Positions 8,651 to 16,360 of a DNA stretch of 64,000 nt are shown piece after piece. The stretch covers positions 806,001-870,000 of the forward strand of contig NC_007974.2 in NCBI RefSeq assembly GCF_000196015.1, in the 5' to 3' direction. The notes under the pieces were generated by a model. The model worked only from the letters and a program-made list of their open reading frames with translations, was not told where the DNA came from and ran no database searches. The stretch comes from Cupriavidus metallidurans CH34. Lineage in GTDB: Bacteria; Pseudomonadota; Gammaproteobacteria; Burkholderiales; Burkholderiaceae. The translations under genes and the position numbers were made by a program. Numbering within the stretch: position 1 is the stretch's first letter; every line of letters begins with the position of its first letter.

Positions 8651-9433
8651 GCTGTTCTGCACGATAGGCAGGCCCGCTACAGTTCGTCTGAGTCTGCCGA
8701 GGCAAGATAGCGTCCGAGCTCCATATCATGCGTCAGCCCGAGCTTTGCCATGGCAGCGCACTTTTGCACGCTGATGGTTTTCCTGCTTCGGTTAAAACGC
8801 GCCGCGATTTCTCTGAGCGAGAGCCCCTGCGCGAGCAGGCGCAATACCTCTCGCTCACGCGGGCTTAGTCGCTGCAGCGCAGCTTGTGGCGTGCCTCCGT
8901 CGTCCTGGTCGAGGAGATGCGCCAGCGAGGCCGGAGCAACGAACTTCCTGCCCGCAAGGACAACGCGGCAAGCCTCGGCAACGTCCCGAGTACCGCAGGT
9001 TTTCGAGACGAAGGCGGAGGCACCCGCGGCTATCATGTCGCGGACGGCCGGCGGCGAGGCGTTCATAGAGAACACGATCACGGCTACATCGGGACGCATA
9101 CGCTTGATGCGTCCGATGAGTTGCAGCCCGTCACCCGCTTCGTTGAGGGAGAAGTCGGTGATGACAATACCCACTTCTGGATCGTTCAGCGCATTGAGGA
9201 TCTCATTGACACTGGAGGCAGTGACCACCTCCGAGAACTGTCCTATGCGGGCAAGTTCACTGCGGAGGGCGATCACAATGATGGGGTGATCATCGCAGAC
9301 CAGTACTTTGGGGGCTTGGTTCATTCGTGACCCCGCGTTCGAGGCATTGGGCAGTGTGGTCAAACAAATTTAGGCAAGGAGCCGCTGCATCGCTCCGCGC
9401 CTAGTACCATTCACTTGCCATTTCATGCCAGGT
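8651..9433. repeat. Inverted duplication, copy A (783 bp)
   Basis: This block is repeated in opposite orientation at 14241-15023, also 783 bp. Comparing by eye, the central part is almost identical, with one silent change seen in the front half of the gene. Differences cluster at the edges: a 12-bp patch at 9400-9411 (upstream of the gene) with six mismatches against 14263-14274, and several substitutions in the last 150 bp or so around the stop codon. It contains a whole response regulator gene plus its upstream region. Confidence 0.93.
8677..9324 (-). CDS. RcsB-like response regulator, copy A
   Basis: A 215-residue response regulator of the NarL/FixJ class, closest in layout to RcsB. The receiver domain (1-120) has the acidic pair in LVCDDHP, the phosphoacceptor Asp57 in VITDFSL and Lys108 in AFVSKTCG. 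A linker is followed by a LuxR-type helix-turn-helix (about 148-205) with LSPREREVLRLLAQGLSLRE and FNRSRKTISVQK. The start at 9324 is the first ATG; a TTG at 9363 would add 13 residues. Copy B at 14350 encodes the same protein except for the last residue (Leu here, Pro there). No sensor kinase is adjacent; the nearest phosphorelay kinase in the window is at 38140. Confidence 0.92.
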   Translation of the reverse strand: MNQAPKVLVCDDHPIIVIALRSELARIGQFSEVVTASSVNEILNALNDPEVGIVITDFSLNEAGDGLQLIGRIKRMRPDVAVIVFSMNASPPAVRDMIAAGASAFVSKTCGTRDVAEACRVVLAGRKFVAPASLAHLLDQDDGGTPQAALQRLSPREREVLRLLAQGLSLREIAARFNRSRKTISVQKCAAMAKLGLTHDMELGRYLASADSDEL

Positions 9434-9645
9434 GCGACGCAGCTTACTAGGGAGATATTGTCCGGCTGGTGAGGGCGCGGTTCAGTAGGCCGCGGCCTAA
9501 ACTGCAGGCGTTGATGATTAGGCCGCGGCTGATGGTGGAAAAGGACCCTTGCCGATACTCAGGCCCAGCGATGCTGTAGTTGCGATGTCGTCTTCGTCAT
9601 CGCGTCTTCTTGCGCGAGTGATTCGCCAACATGCCGAGGCCCCGG

Positions 9646-9666
9646 AGCCCAGGAATCTCCTGGGCT
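9646..9666 (-). terminator. Hairpin downstream of porin gene
   Basis: A perfect 9-bp stem (AGCCCAGGA / TCCTGGGCT) with a 3-base loop, 22 bases past the stop of the porin at 9689. On the minus strand no clear T-run follows, so intrinsic termination is plausible but unproven. Confidence 0.4.
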
Positions 9667-9688
9667 TATCCGATTTAGTCCCTTGTGC

Positions 9689-10828
9689 TTAGAACTTGTG
9701 GCGAACGCCGACTACCGCACCAAACTGGTTTGCGCCCGGTTGAACACCTTCCGAGTTCGACGAGGTTGCCGAACCCAACTGGTCATTGAAGCCGTTCACG
9801 CCAAGGGTCGACTTGCCGTTGTTCAGGGCGTACGACATCGACGCGTACAGATCGGTCCGCTTCGAAAGTGAGTAATCAGCCAAGGCAACGAATTGCCACG
9901 GGTTACCGGCGTTGGCGTTACGCAGGTTCTGGTAGTAGGCGGCACCTGCCAGTGACAGGGCGGGCGTTACCTGGTAACCCAGACCAGCCCAAGCCAGGTT
10001 CGATGAACCGTTGGCGTGGCTCGGAGTGCCTACCAGAACATCGCCGTTGTAGGCGTGCGCATAGCGGTAGCCAGCGAAGACCTTGGCCTGACCGAACGCG
10101 TACGTACCGGCGATAGCGGCGTGACGGGTCAGTTTGTTAGTTGACAGGGCGGTAGCTTGTGAGCGGTTCGTCTGGTCGTACACGGCACCGACCGAGAACG
10201 GGCCGGCAGCGTAGATCGCGGAGAATGAGTACTCACGGCCGTTGGTGAAGTTTCCCGGAACTTCCTGGTTGTTGTTGTTGAGGCTGTACAGAGCGGACAC
10301 GGTCAGGCCACCGAACGTGCCCATGTACTTGGCGGAGTTGTCTGCTCGCGAGGCGAACCACGGATCCTGCGAAGTGATCGAGTAGCGGCTCGAAATGCTC
10401 ATCGGATCGAAGGCCAAACCGAAGTCAAAGCCAGGGGTGGTGTGACGACCCAGAGTCAGCCGCCCCCACTGATTCTGCAGACCGACGTACGCGGCGCGTC
10501 CAAACAGGCGGCCGCTCTGGCCCATCTTGCCATCGTCAACATTGAATCCGCTTTCCAGCGTGAAGATTCCCTTCAGGCCGCCACCAAGGTCTTCAATGCC
10601 GCGCAGGCCCCAGCGGGAGCCCGACTGATTACCAGACTGAAGCGCAAAAAGGCTTTGACCCTTCGTGCCGGGCTGTACGCCGCCATTCGATGCGGCGGCC
10701 TTGTTCAAGTACTCCACGCCTGCGTCGGCAACACCATAGAGAGTCACGCTCGATTGCGCATAGGCGCTGCTTGCCGCCAGCGAAGCGGCTGCCGAAGTGG
10801 CTGCAATGGCCAGTAGTTTGAACTTCAT
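9689..10828 (-). CDS. Gram-negative porin
   Basis: A complete 379-residue trimeric outer-membrane porin. It has a cleavable signal peptide (MKFKLLAIAATSAAASLAA, cleavage after AYA), the mature start QSSVTLYGVADAGVEY, SGSRWGLRGIEDLGGGLKGI, GRAAYVGLQNQWG and a C-terminal phenylalanine (GVRHKF). A strong ribosome binding site (GGAGGAAG) precedes the ATG. It is divergent from the Bug receptor at 11294, so outer-membrane entry and periplasmic capture of one substrate may be linked. It lies inside the segment bracketed by the inverted repeats. Confidence 0.96.
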   Translation of the reverse strand: MKFKLLAIAATSAAASLAASSAYAQSSVTLYGVADAGVEYLNKAAASNGGVQPGTKGQSLFALQSGNQSGSRWGLRGIEDLGGGLKGIFTLESGFNVDDGKMGQSGRLFGRAAYVGLQNQWGRLTLGRHTTPGFDFGLAFDPMSISSRYSITSQDPWFASRADNSAKYMGTFGGLTVSALYSLNNNNQEVPGNFTNGREYSFSAIYAAGPFSVGAVYDQTNRSQATALSTNKLTRHAAIAGTYAFGQAKVFAGYRYAHAYNGDVLVGTPSHANGSSNLAWAGLGYQVTPALSLAGAAYYQNLRNANAGNPWQFVALADYSLSKRTDLYASMSYALNNGKSTLGVNGFNDQLGSATSSNSEGVQPGANQFGAVVGVRHKF

Positions 10829-11293
10829 TATCTTCCTCCGATTTTAGTAAGAATTCATAACCGCATACAGACTGATCCGATACGCGAGCTGATGATTCTG
10901 ATCCTCGAATCGAAGGTATTCCAAGCACAAATATTTCTATTGTTGGTTAATTGGTTAAGGATGAATATTTAGGCGATGGCCTATTCTTTGCGATCTTCGT
11001 TCTGGAAATAATTCTCAACGAATCCATTGGATGTCTTGCTGTGATCTATCGAATGTTTCGTATTGGATAGATGTCGACACTTTCCCATGATTTGTGATGG
11101 ATTCATAAGGGGCTGCTTTCGGGGAGCCCCTTTCTCTTGCAGTGGAGAGGCGCGGCCGCATTGGCGAGTGAGATGGCCAGCTAGTTTCACTACACGCCTC
11201 ACCATTGCTACGCAAATTCGCTTTTTATAGTCGAACTTCGGCCGGTTCCAGTATCTGGCGATGTTTGAAAAAAACAGAGAAAGAGACACTGCC
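10829..11293. other. Divergent porin/Bug promoter region
   Basis: 465 bases without a convincing gene, clearly AT-richer than its surroundings. It must carry the promoters for the porin (leftward) and the Bug receptor (rightward). Inside it lies a terminator-like hairpin at 11107-11132, which is unexpected because no gene ends there. Confidence 0.5.
11107..11132 (+). terminator. Orphan rho-independent-terminator-like hairpin
   Basis: AAGGGGCT (11107-11114) pairs perfectly with AGCCCCTT (11125-11132) across a 10-base loop and is followed by a T-rich tail (TTTCTCTT, counting the last T of the stem). Read on the plus strand it looks like an intrinsic terminator, about 160 bases before the Bug receptor start. 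It could end a small RNA or act as a leader attenuator. Confidence 0.5.
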
Positions 11294-12298
11294 ATGCGTT
11301 CTTCAACGCTTTATCGTACCTTGGCTGCCTGCGTGGGCATCGTCGTAGCCGGAGTGGTAGCTGCGGCGACTCCGGTGAGTTCGGCTCTTGCCCAATCCGA
11401 CTATCCCAGCAAGCCGATTCGACTGATCGTGCCGTTCCCGCCCGGAGGGGGCACCGACATGATCGCGCGTGCGGTGGCACAGAAGGTCGCTGAGCAGAAC
11501 CGCTGGAATGTAGTCGTCGAGAACCGACCCGGCGCGGGCGGCAACTTGGGTGTGGATGCGGCTGCCAGGGCGACGCCCGATGGCTATACCATCGTCATGG
11601 GGCAGACCAGCAATCTGGCAATCAACCCTACGCTGTATCCCAAGCTTCCCTACAAGCCGTTGGTTGACTTGGCTCCTGTGGCCCTGGTGTCATCGTCACC
11701 AATCGTGATGGTAGCGCCGGCATCGTCGCCATTCAAAAGCTTTGCCGACGTGGTGGCGGCCGCCAAGAAAGCGCCTGATGCGATCACGCTCGGCTTCTCC
11801 GGCAATGGCACCGTGGCTCACCTGGCCGGTGAATTGGCCGAAGACGCGGCGGGCATCAAGCTGCGGCATGTGCCGTACAAAGGCGCGGGGCAGGCCATGA
11901 CCGACGTGATGGGCGGCCAAGTCGATCTGTACATGTCATCTATTCCTACGCTGCTGAGCCATGTGCGTAACGGCAATATGCGCGCCATCGTGGTCACATC
12001 GGCTAAGCGCTCCCATCAGTTGCCTGATACGCCGACACTGGCCGAATCGGGCTACAAGGATCTTGACGCTATCTCTTGGTTCGGCATCCTGGCGCCTGCC
12101 GGCACGCCGGCGCCTATCGTGCAGAAACTCAACCTGGCAATTAACGAGGCGCTGAAGCAACCCGACGTGGCAGAACGGCTGCGTTCAGAAGGCGGTGACG
12201 TGCTCGGCGGCAGCCCTGAGCAGTTCAGCCAATTGCTGAAGACCGAGATCGTGCGCTGGGGCCGGATAGTCAAGAACTCGGGCGCGAGCTTGGACTGA
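11294..12298 (+). CDS. Bug/TctC family periplasmic solute receptor
   Basis: A 334-residue Bug-family binding protein. The start at 11294 is preferred over the in-frame ATG at 11261 because an AGAGAAAGAGA purine stretch precedes it and a normal signal peptide follows (ending SSALAQ). The mature signature is SDYPSKPIRLIVPFPPGGGT, then VVENRPGAGGNLGVDAAA and LPDTPTLAESGYKDLD. It stands upstream of an RraA-like aldolase gene and a 2-hydroxyacid dehydrogenase gene, suggesting uptake of a hydroxy- or oxo-acid used by those enzymes. No membrane transport subunits are nearby. Confidence 0.94.
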   Translation: MRSSTLYRTLAACVGIVVAGVVAAATPVSSALAQSDYPSKPIRLIVPFPPGGGTDMIARAVAQKVAEQNRWNVVVENRPGAGGNLGVDAAARATPDGYTIVMGQTSNLAINPTLYPKLPYKPLVDLAPVALVSSSPIVMVAPASSPFKSFADVVAAAKKAPDAITLGFSGNGTVAHLAGELAEDAAGIKLRHVPYKGAGQAMTDVMGGQVDLYMSSIPTLLSHVRNGNMRAIVVTSAKRSHQLPDTPTLAESGYKDLDAISWFGILAPAGTPAPIVQKLNLAINEALKQPDVAERLRSEGGDVLGGSPEQFSQLLKTEIVRWGRIVKNSGASLD

Positions 12299-12452
12299 TC
12301 CTACTGTGTGTGGTGCCGGCCCGTTGTTGTCCGACGCAGGGTTGGGCGGAGGAACAACTGGCAGGGCATTGCCAAGAGTCAGCCCGCGGCATCCACGAAG
12401 TATTCCGCTTTAGTCATATCCCTTTGTTTGTCCCGTCATACTGGAGTCGTCC

Positions 12453-13151
12453 ATGAGCACCCAAGCCAAATTGTCCTCCGCGATTCGTCGCGACTTTGTT
12501 CGCGTCTCGCCTGAGTTGGTTGAGCGGGCATCAAAGTTCCAGGCCGCCATCCTGGCCGACGTGGTCGGCCGTCGCGGCACGCTGAACGCGCGCGTGCAGG
12601 GCCTGTCGTCCACCATGAAGGTGTGCGGTCCTGCGCTGACCATCGAGGTGCGTCCCGGTGACAACCTGATGTTTCATGTGGGCCTGGCTATCGCCAAACC
12701 TGGCGATGTCATCGTAGTGGATGGCAAGGGTGATCAGACGGCAGCGCTGTGTGGCGAAATCATGGCCACGCAGGCACAGGCCTCAGGTGTGGCGGGCTTC
12801 GTGATCGACGCCGCAGTGCGCGACTCGCACGAACTGGCCCATGGCCAATTCCCGGTGTTCTCGGCCGGCACCAACCCGTGCGGCCCCACGAAGGCTATCG
12901 GTGGCCTGGTGAACTGGCCGGCCTCGGTGGCTGGCGTTGCGGTCAATCCGGGCGATCTTATCGTTGGCGATGCTGACGGCGTGGTCGTGATCCCGCGCGA
13001 AGAGGTACCCGTGATTCTGGAACTGGCGCAGAAAAAGGTCGATGCCGAAGCCAAGCGCATCGCTGCCATCAAGGCTGGCGATCTGCGACCGGGCTGGCTC
13101 GACAAGGAACTGCGTGCAGCTGGCGTGCTGGCCGAAGGCGAATCGCTGTGA
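12453..13151 (+). CDS. RraA-family protein (4-hydroxy-2-oxoacid aldolase-like)
   Basis: A 232-residue RraA/MenG-fold protein. Members with the catalytic motifs are divalent-metal 4-hydroxy-4-methyl-2-oxoglutarate / 4-carboxy-4-hydroxy-2-oxoadipate aldolases that release pyruvate; others inhibit RNase E. Seen here: AAILADVVGRRGTL, GDVIVVDGKGD, LCGEIMATQAQASGVAGF and the Arg-Asp pair in VIDAAVRDSHEL that contributes to the metal/pyruvate site. The C-terminal extension and the operon context (Bug receptor before, dehydrogenase overlapping after) favour a catabolic aldolase. The substrate is inferred only. Confidence 0.88.
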   Translation: MSTQAKLSSAIRRDFVRVSPELVERASKFQAAILADVVGRRGTLNARVQGLSSTMKVCGPALTIEVRPGDNLMFHVGLAIAKPGDVIVVDGKGDQTAALCGEIMATQAQASGVAGFVIDAAVRDSHELAHGQFPVFSAGTNPCGPTKAIGGLVNWPASVAGVAVNPGDLIVGDADGVVVIPREEVPVILELAQKKVDAEAKRIAAIKAGDLRPGWLDKELRAAGVLAEGESL

Positions 13152-14092
13152 GCGTGAAGAAGCAACCGGTGGTGCTGGTCACGGGCAATGATCTGGCACC
13201 CCAGGCACTCGAACTGCTCAAGGACTTCGAGGTTCGTTTCGCCGGCAAATCGTGTACCGAAGACGTCTTGCTGGCACTGGCAAAGGAGACCGATCCTGTT
13301 GCCATCATCGTGCGCTATGGCAGGATCGGCGCCAGCATCATGGATGCTGCGCCGTCGCTGAAGGTGATCTCGAAGCATGGCAGCGGTATCGACGTAATCG
13401 ACCAGAAGGCCGCAGCCGAACGCGGCATCGCAGTGAAGGCCGCGGTTGGTGCCAATGCCGCCGCCGTTGCTGAGCACGCTTGGGCGCTGATTCTGGCCTG
13501 TGCCAAGTCCGTGCCGCATCTGAACGACCGCATGCGTGAGGGCTATTGGGACAAATCGATCCATAAGAGCATCGAACTGAACGGCCGCACGCTGGGTATC
13601 GTCGGTCTTGGCGAAATCGGTCGCCGCGTAGCGGTGACCGGTGTGGTGTTGGGTATGCGCGTGATCGCATTCGACCCCTATGCGAATGCAGCGCCGGATG
13701 GCGTCGAGCTAGTCAACGATCTGCACGATATCTACCGGAATGCGGATGTGGTGTCGCTGCATTGCCCGCTGACGGAGAGCAATCGCGGCATGCTGCATCG
13801 CGAGACGCTGGGCCTATTCAAGAACGGCGCGATCCTGATTAATACCGCACGCGGTGGCCTGGTCGACGAACCGGCATTGGCCGAGGCCCTCACGAACGGC
13901 ATGCTCTATGCGGCTGGCCTGGACAGCTTCGCGGTCGAGCCGATGACCGCCCCGCATCCGCTCCAGCAGATCCCGAACGCCATCCTGACGCCGCACATTG
14001 GCGGCGTCAGCGATGCGGCCTACGTGAGCATGGGCGTAGGCGCGGCAACGAATGTGCTGGCTGTGCTGGGCAGCGTCACGGCAGATGGCTGA
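13148..14092 (+). CDS. D-isomer-specific 2-hydroxyacid dehydrogenase (SerA/PGDH-like)
   Basis: A 314-residue NAD-dependent D-2-hydroxyacid dehydrogenase. The nucleotide-binding motif is GIVGLGEIGRRVA. The catalytic Arg is in INTARGGLVDE, the Glu follows in the DSFAVEP region, and the His is in LTPHIGGVSDAA. It lacks the C-terminal ACT domain of biosynthetic SerA, so a catabolic role is likelier. It starts with GTG inside the stop of the RraA-like gene (GTGA overlap), so the two are co-translated. Together they could oxidise or reduce a hydroxyacid and cleave the related oxoacid. Confidence 0.9.
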   Translation: MSVKKQPVVLVTGNDLAPQALELLKDFEVRFAGKSCTEDVLLALAKETDPVAIIVRYGRIGASIMDAAPSLKVISKHGSGIDVIDQKAAAERGIAVKAAVGANAAAVAEHAWALILACAKSVPHLNDRMREGYWDKSIHKSIELNGRTLGIVGLGEIGRRVAVTGVVLGMRVIAFDPYANAAPDGVELVNDLHDIYRNADVVSLHCPLTESNRGMLHRETLGLFKNGAILINTARGGLVDEPALAEALTNGMLYAAGLDSFAVEPMTAPHPLQQIPNAILTPHIGGVSDAAYVSMGVGAATNVLAVLGSVTADG

Positions 14093-14240
14093 CTTCGGGG
14101 TACGGAGTTTGCTGACCTGACTGTAGCCGACGCTACACGAGGCGCTGGGATCATTCTCCGATGCTGGCACCTGCCGGCCGCAAGGTGCTAATCCATCACG
14201 TTCCCTAACAGGGTATGCGCGTGCTGGTTGGTTACGCTGA

Positions 14241-15023
14241 ACCTGGCATGAAATGGCAAGTGCCTGGCACGGGTCGCGGAGCGATGCAGCGGCTCCTTGC
14301 CTAAATTTGTTTGACCACACTGCCCAATGCCTCGAACGCGGGGTCACGAATGAACCAAGCCCCCAAAGTACTGGTCTGCGATGATCACCCCATCATTGTG
14401 ATTGCCCTCCGCAGTGAACTTGCCCGCATAGGACAGTTCTCGGAGGTGGTCACTGCCTCCAGTGTCAATGAGATCCTCAATGCGCTGAACGATCCAGAAG
14501 TGGGTATTGTCATCACCGACTTCTCCCTCAACGAAGCGGGTGACGGGCTGCAACTCATCGGACGCATCAAGCGTATGCGTCCCGATGTAGCCGTGATCGT
14601 GTTCTCTATGAACGCCTCGCCGCCGGCCGTCCGCGACATGATAGCCGCGGGTGCCTCCGCCTTCGTCTCGAAAACCTGCGGTACTCGGGACGTTGCCGAG
14701 GCTTGCCGCGTTGTCCTTGCGGGCAGGAAGTTCGTTGCTCCGGCCTCGCTGGCGCATCTCCTCGACCAGGACGACGGAGGCACGCCACAAGCTGCGCTGC
14801 AGCGACTAAGCCCGCGTGAGCGAGAGGTATTGCGCCTGCTCGCGCAGGGGCTCTCGCTCAGAGAAATCGCGGCGCGTTTTAACCGAAGCAGGAAAACCAT
14901 CAGCGTGCAGAAGTGCGCTGCCATGGCAAAGCTCGGGCTGACGCATGATATGGAGCTCGGCCGCTATCTTGCCTCGGCGGACTCAGACGAGCCGTAGCAG
15001 GCCTGCTTATCGCGCAGAACAGC
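14241..15023. repeat. Inverted duplication, copy B (783 bp)
   Basis: Mirror copy of 8651-9433. The match starts at ACCTGGCATG (14241) and ends at GCAGAACAGC (15014-15023); sequence outside these points is unrelated. The two copies face outward and enclose 14241 minus 9433, about 4.8 kb. Homologous recombination between them would invert that segment without loss. No transposase or terminal repeats bound the duplicated block itself. Confidence 0.93.
14350..14997 (+). CDS. RcsB-like response regulator, copy B
   Basis: A 215-residue NarL/FixJ-class response regulator, identical in protein sequence to copy A (8677-9324) except that the last residue is Pro instead of Leu. Asp57 is the predicted phosphoacceptor, and the LuxR-type DNA-binding domain contains SRKTISVQKCAAMAKLGL, very like RcsB (SIKTISSQKKSAMMKLGV) but with a Cys after QK. 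A TTG at 14311 is an alternative upstream start. The two genes differ most in a 12-bp patch about 80 bp upstream of the ATG, so they may be expressed differently. The partner kinase is not adjacent. Confidence 0.92.
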   Translation: MNQAPKVLVCDDHPIIVIALRSELARIGQFSEVVTASSVNEILNALNDPEVGIVITDFSLNEAGDGLQLIGRIKRMRPDVAVIVFSMNASPPAVRDMIAAGASAFVSKTCGTRDVAEACRVVLAGRKFVAPASLAHLLDQDDGGTPQAALQRLSPREREVLRLLAQGLSLREIAARFNRSRKTISVQKCAAMAKLGLTHDMELGRYLASADSDEP

Positions 15024-15323
15024 CTAAGACGTTACACATTGGCATCTCGGTCAGCTGGTGTGCTCGCGGCTCCGGCTTAGTAAGCGAGAGGCAAGCAGCC
15101 ATGACTTCGCCCTTCCGTTGGCGCGATGAAAGCAGGAACCTCATCAAGGCATTTTGATGCCGGCTCTTGCCGCAGCCTCTGAACTGGAGAGTTCCTTTCA
15201 TTCGCTGGGAGGCGCATTCGACATCGTTATGTCTTCCTTGTTTGCTATCAGCCTTAGCCTATGGCGTGGCGGATATTTTGGGCAGCAAAATACCTTCAGA
15301 TCATTCACTTTGGATAGTGCGCC
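15024..15323. other. Intergenic region after response regulator copy B
   Basis: Three hundred bases with no supportable gene, RNA or repeat. Similarity to the copy A side stops at 15023. Confidence 0.4.
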
Positions 15324-15698
15324 ATGTCTGTTGAACTGGTCGCCTTCGACGCTGCCGTTGACCCGGCGTCGCTAGCGCGATTCCTGGGCCGCAAATGCTT
15401 GCCAGCCGGAACGTCGGTGGCAACCAGGTATAGCGATGCCGGCAGCTGCAGTCCGGTACTGCGACAGTGGTTTCGAGAGATGAGCGCCGTATTCACGCCG
15501 TCAAGGAATACCGGCAATCCAAAATGTTCGCTGCACGGTCACTATGCTTTCGCCAGCGACGTTGCGGGCGTGACGGTGCCCGACGATGTTCAGCAACTGG
15601 CCGAACACCATGCCTCGCGTGTTGCCGATCAGCTTCAGTTGGGGCTGATGAGCATCAGTGACAAGGAGCCACGTATCTGGCTGCCCGCACTGAGGTAG
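15324..15698 (+). CDS. Hypothetical protein, 124 residues
   Basis: I do not recognise this protein. It begins MSVELVAFDAAVDPASLARF, contains LPAGTSVATRYSDAG and SPVLRQWFREMSAVFTPS, and ends DKEPRIWLPALR. There is no signal peptide or membrane segment. Codon use is compatible with coding in this GC-rich genome, and the in-frame ATG follows an AT-rich, promoter-like stretch, but no clear ribosome binding site is seen. It may be an intact small soluble protein or the damaged remainder of a larger one. Confidence 0.4.
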   Translation: MSVELVAFDAAVDPASLARFLGRKCLPAGTSVATRYSDAGSCSPVLRQWFREMSAVFTPSRNTGNPKCSLHGHYAFASDVAGVTVPDDVQQLAEHHASRVADQLQLGLMSISDKEPRIWLPALR

Positions 15699-16360
15699 CT
15701 AGTTGGGGGGCAATCGGCCGCCCCGGGGTTCGTAAGGTGCTTTGTGCCTACCGGGTACTGGAGAGAGATTCCGTGCAGTGTCTAGTTGCACCCCATCCAG
15801 CGCCGACCCCGGCACCCTTCGATTCCAGAGTCGCATAACCGGGTGCGCGACAAGCGCCGTCTTTAGGCAGTTAGTCCTATTTCGCGTCATCGTGCGGTGG
15901 TGCGTCGACAGACGTCGCATCAGGAAGATGCCAAGCGCAACGCTACGCTCTTTAGGGCTTGGCCTATAGAAGTCCAGGACTACACCGAGTATCTTCGATG
16001 CCGTAGTCAACGATCTCTCGTTGGCTACCCCGTTCGGTTGTGGTTGACCCCTAAAACCGAAATTCCCGCACCCCAAGCCGCTCCCCGCGACTTGGGTTTT
16101 TTTTCCCTCCATCGATCAAACTCCCTTACTGGAACGTTTGGCGGTTCTATCGCGATAAGGGGGGGAGGGTGGCAAGAGCCCCTTGGCGATCGTACGCATG
16201 AGCTCTACGTCGCCAAGCAGGGTGCCTGGGCAGGCTTGACCATAGCGCGGGTCAACGTACAGCCTTGCGCTGCGTGATCAAGACGCTGAAGGACGACAGA
16301 GCGTGTCGTGGTCTCCATCCTATTCCGCGCCGCCTTTATCCGGCATCTGAAAGCCAACCT
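15699..16360. other. Non-coding region with a strong terminator
   Basis: No convincing gene in 660 bases. I looked for a tRNA because of the strong terminator at 16072-16104, but found no cloverleaf or T-loop with matching stem. The region could contain a small RNA that ends at that terminator. Confidence 0.4.
16072..16104 (+). terminator. Strong rho-independent terminator with no clear gene
   Basis: CCCAAG (16072-16077) pairs with CTTGGG (16091-16096), and an inner CGC/GCG pairing is possible. Eight T residues follow directly (16097-16104). This is a textbook intrinsic terminator on the plus strand, yet the nearest upstream gene on that strand ends about 370 bases earlier. Confidence 0.75.

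Noticed and set aside
7562..8710. 382-codon plus-strand frame over the transposase
   Set aside because: Antisense of the IS5-family transposase, which has the DDE residues in frame.
10981..11295. 104-codon minus-strand frame upstream of the Bug receptor
   Set aside because: It overlaps the AT-rich divergent promoter region and the hairpin, and shows no family resemblance.
8651..15023. Composite transposon explanation of the inverted duplication
   Set aside because: The duplicated blocks hold a response regulator, not a transposase, and have no terminal repeats or target duplication at their outer edges.
15780..15860. Possible tRNA near TTCGATTCC
   Set aside because: The T-loop-like string lacks a pairing stem, and no acceptor or anticodon arm can be formed.
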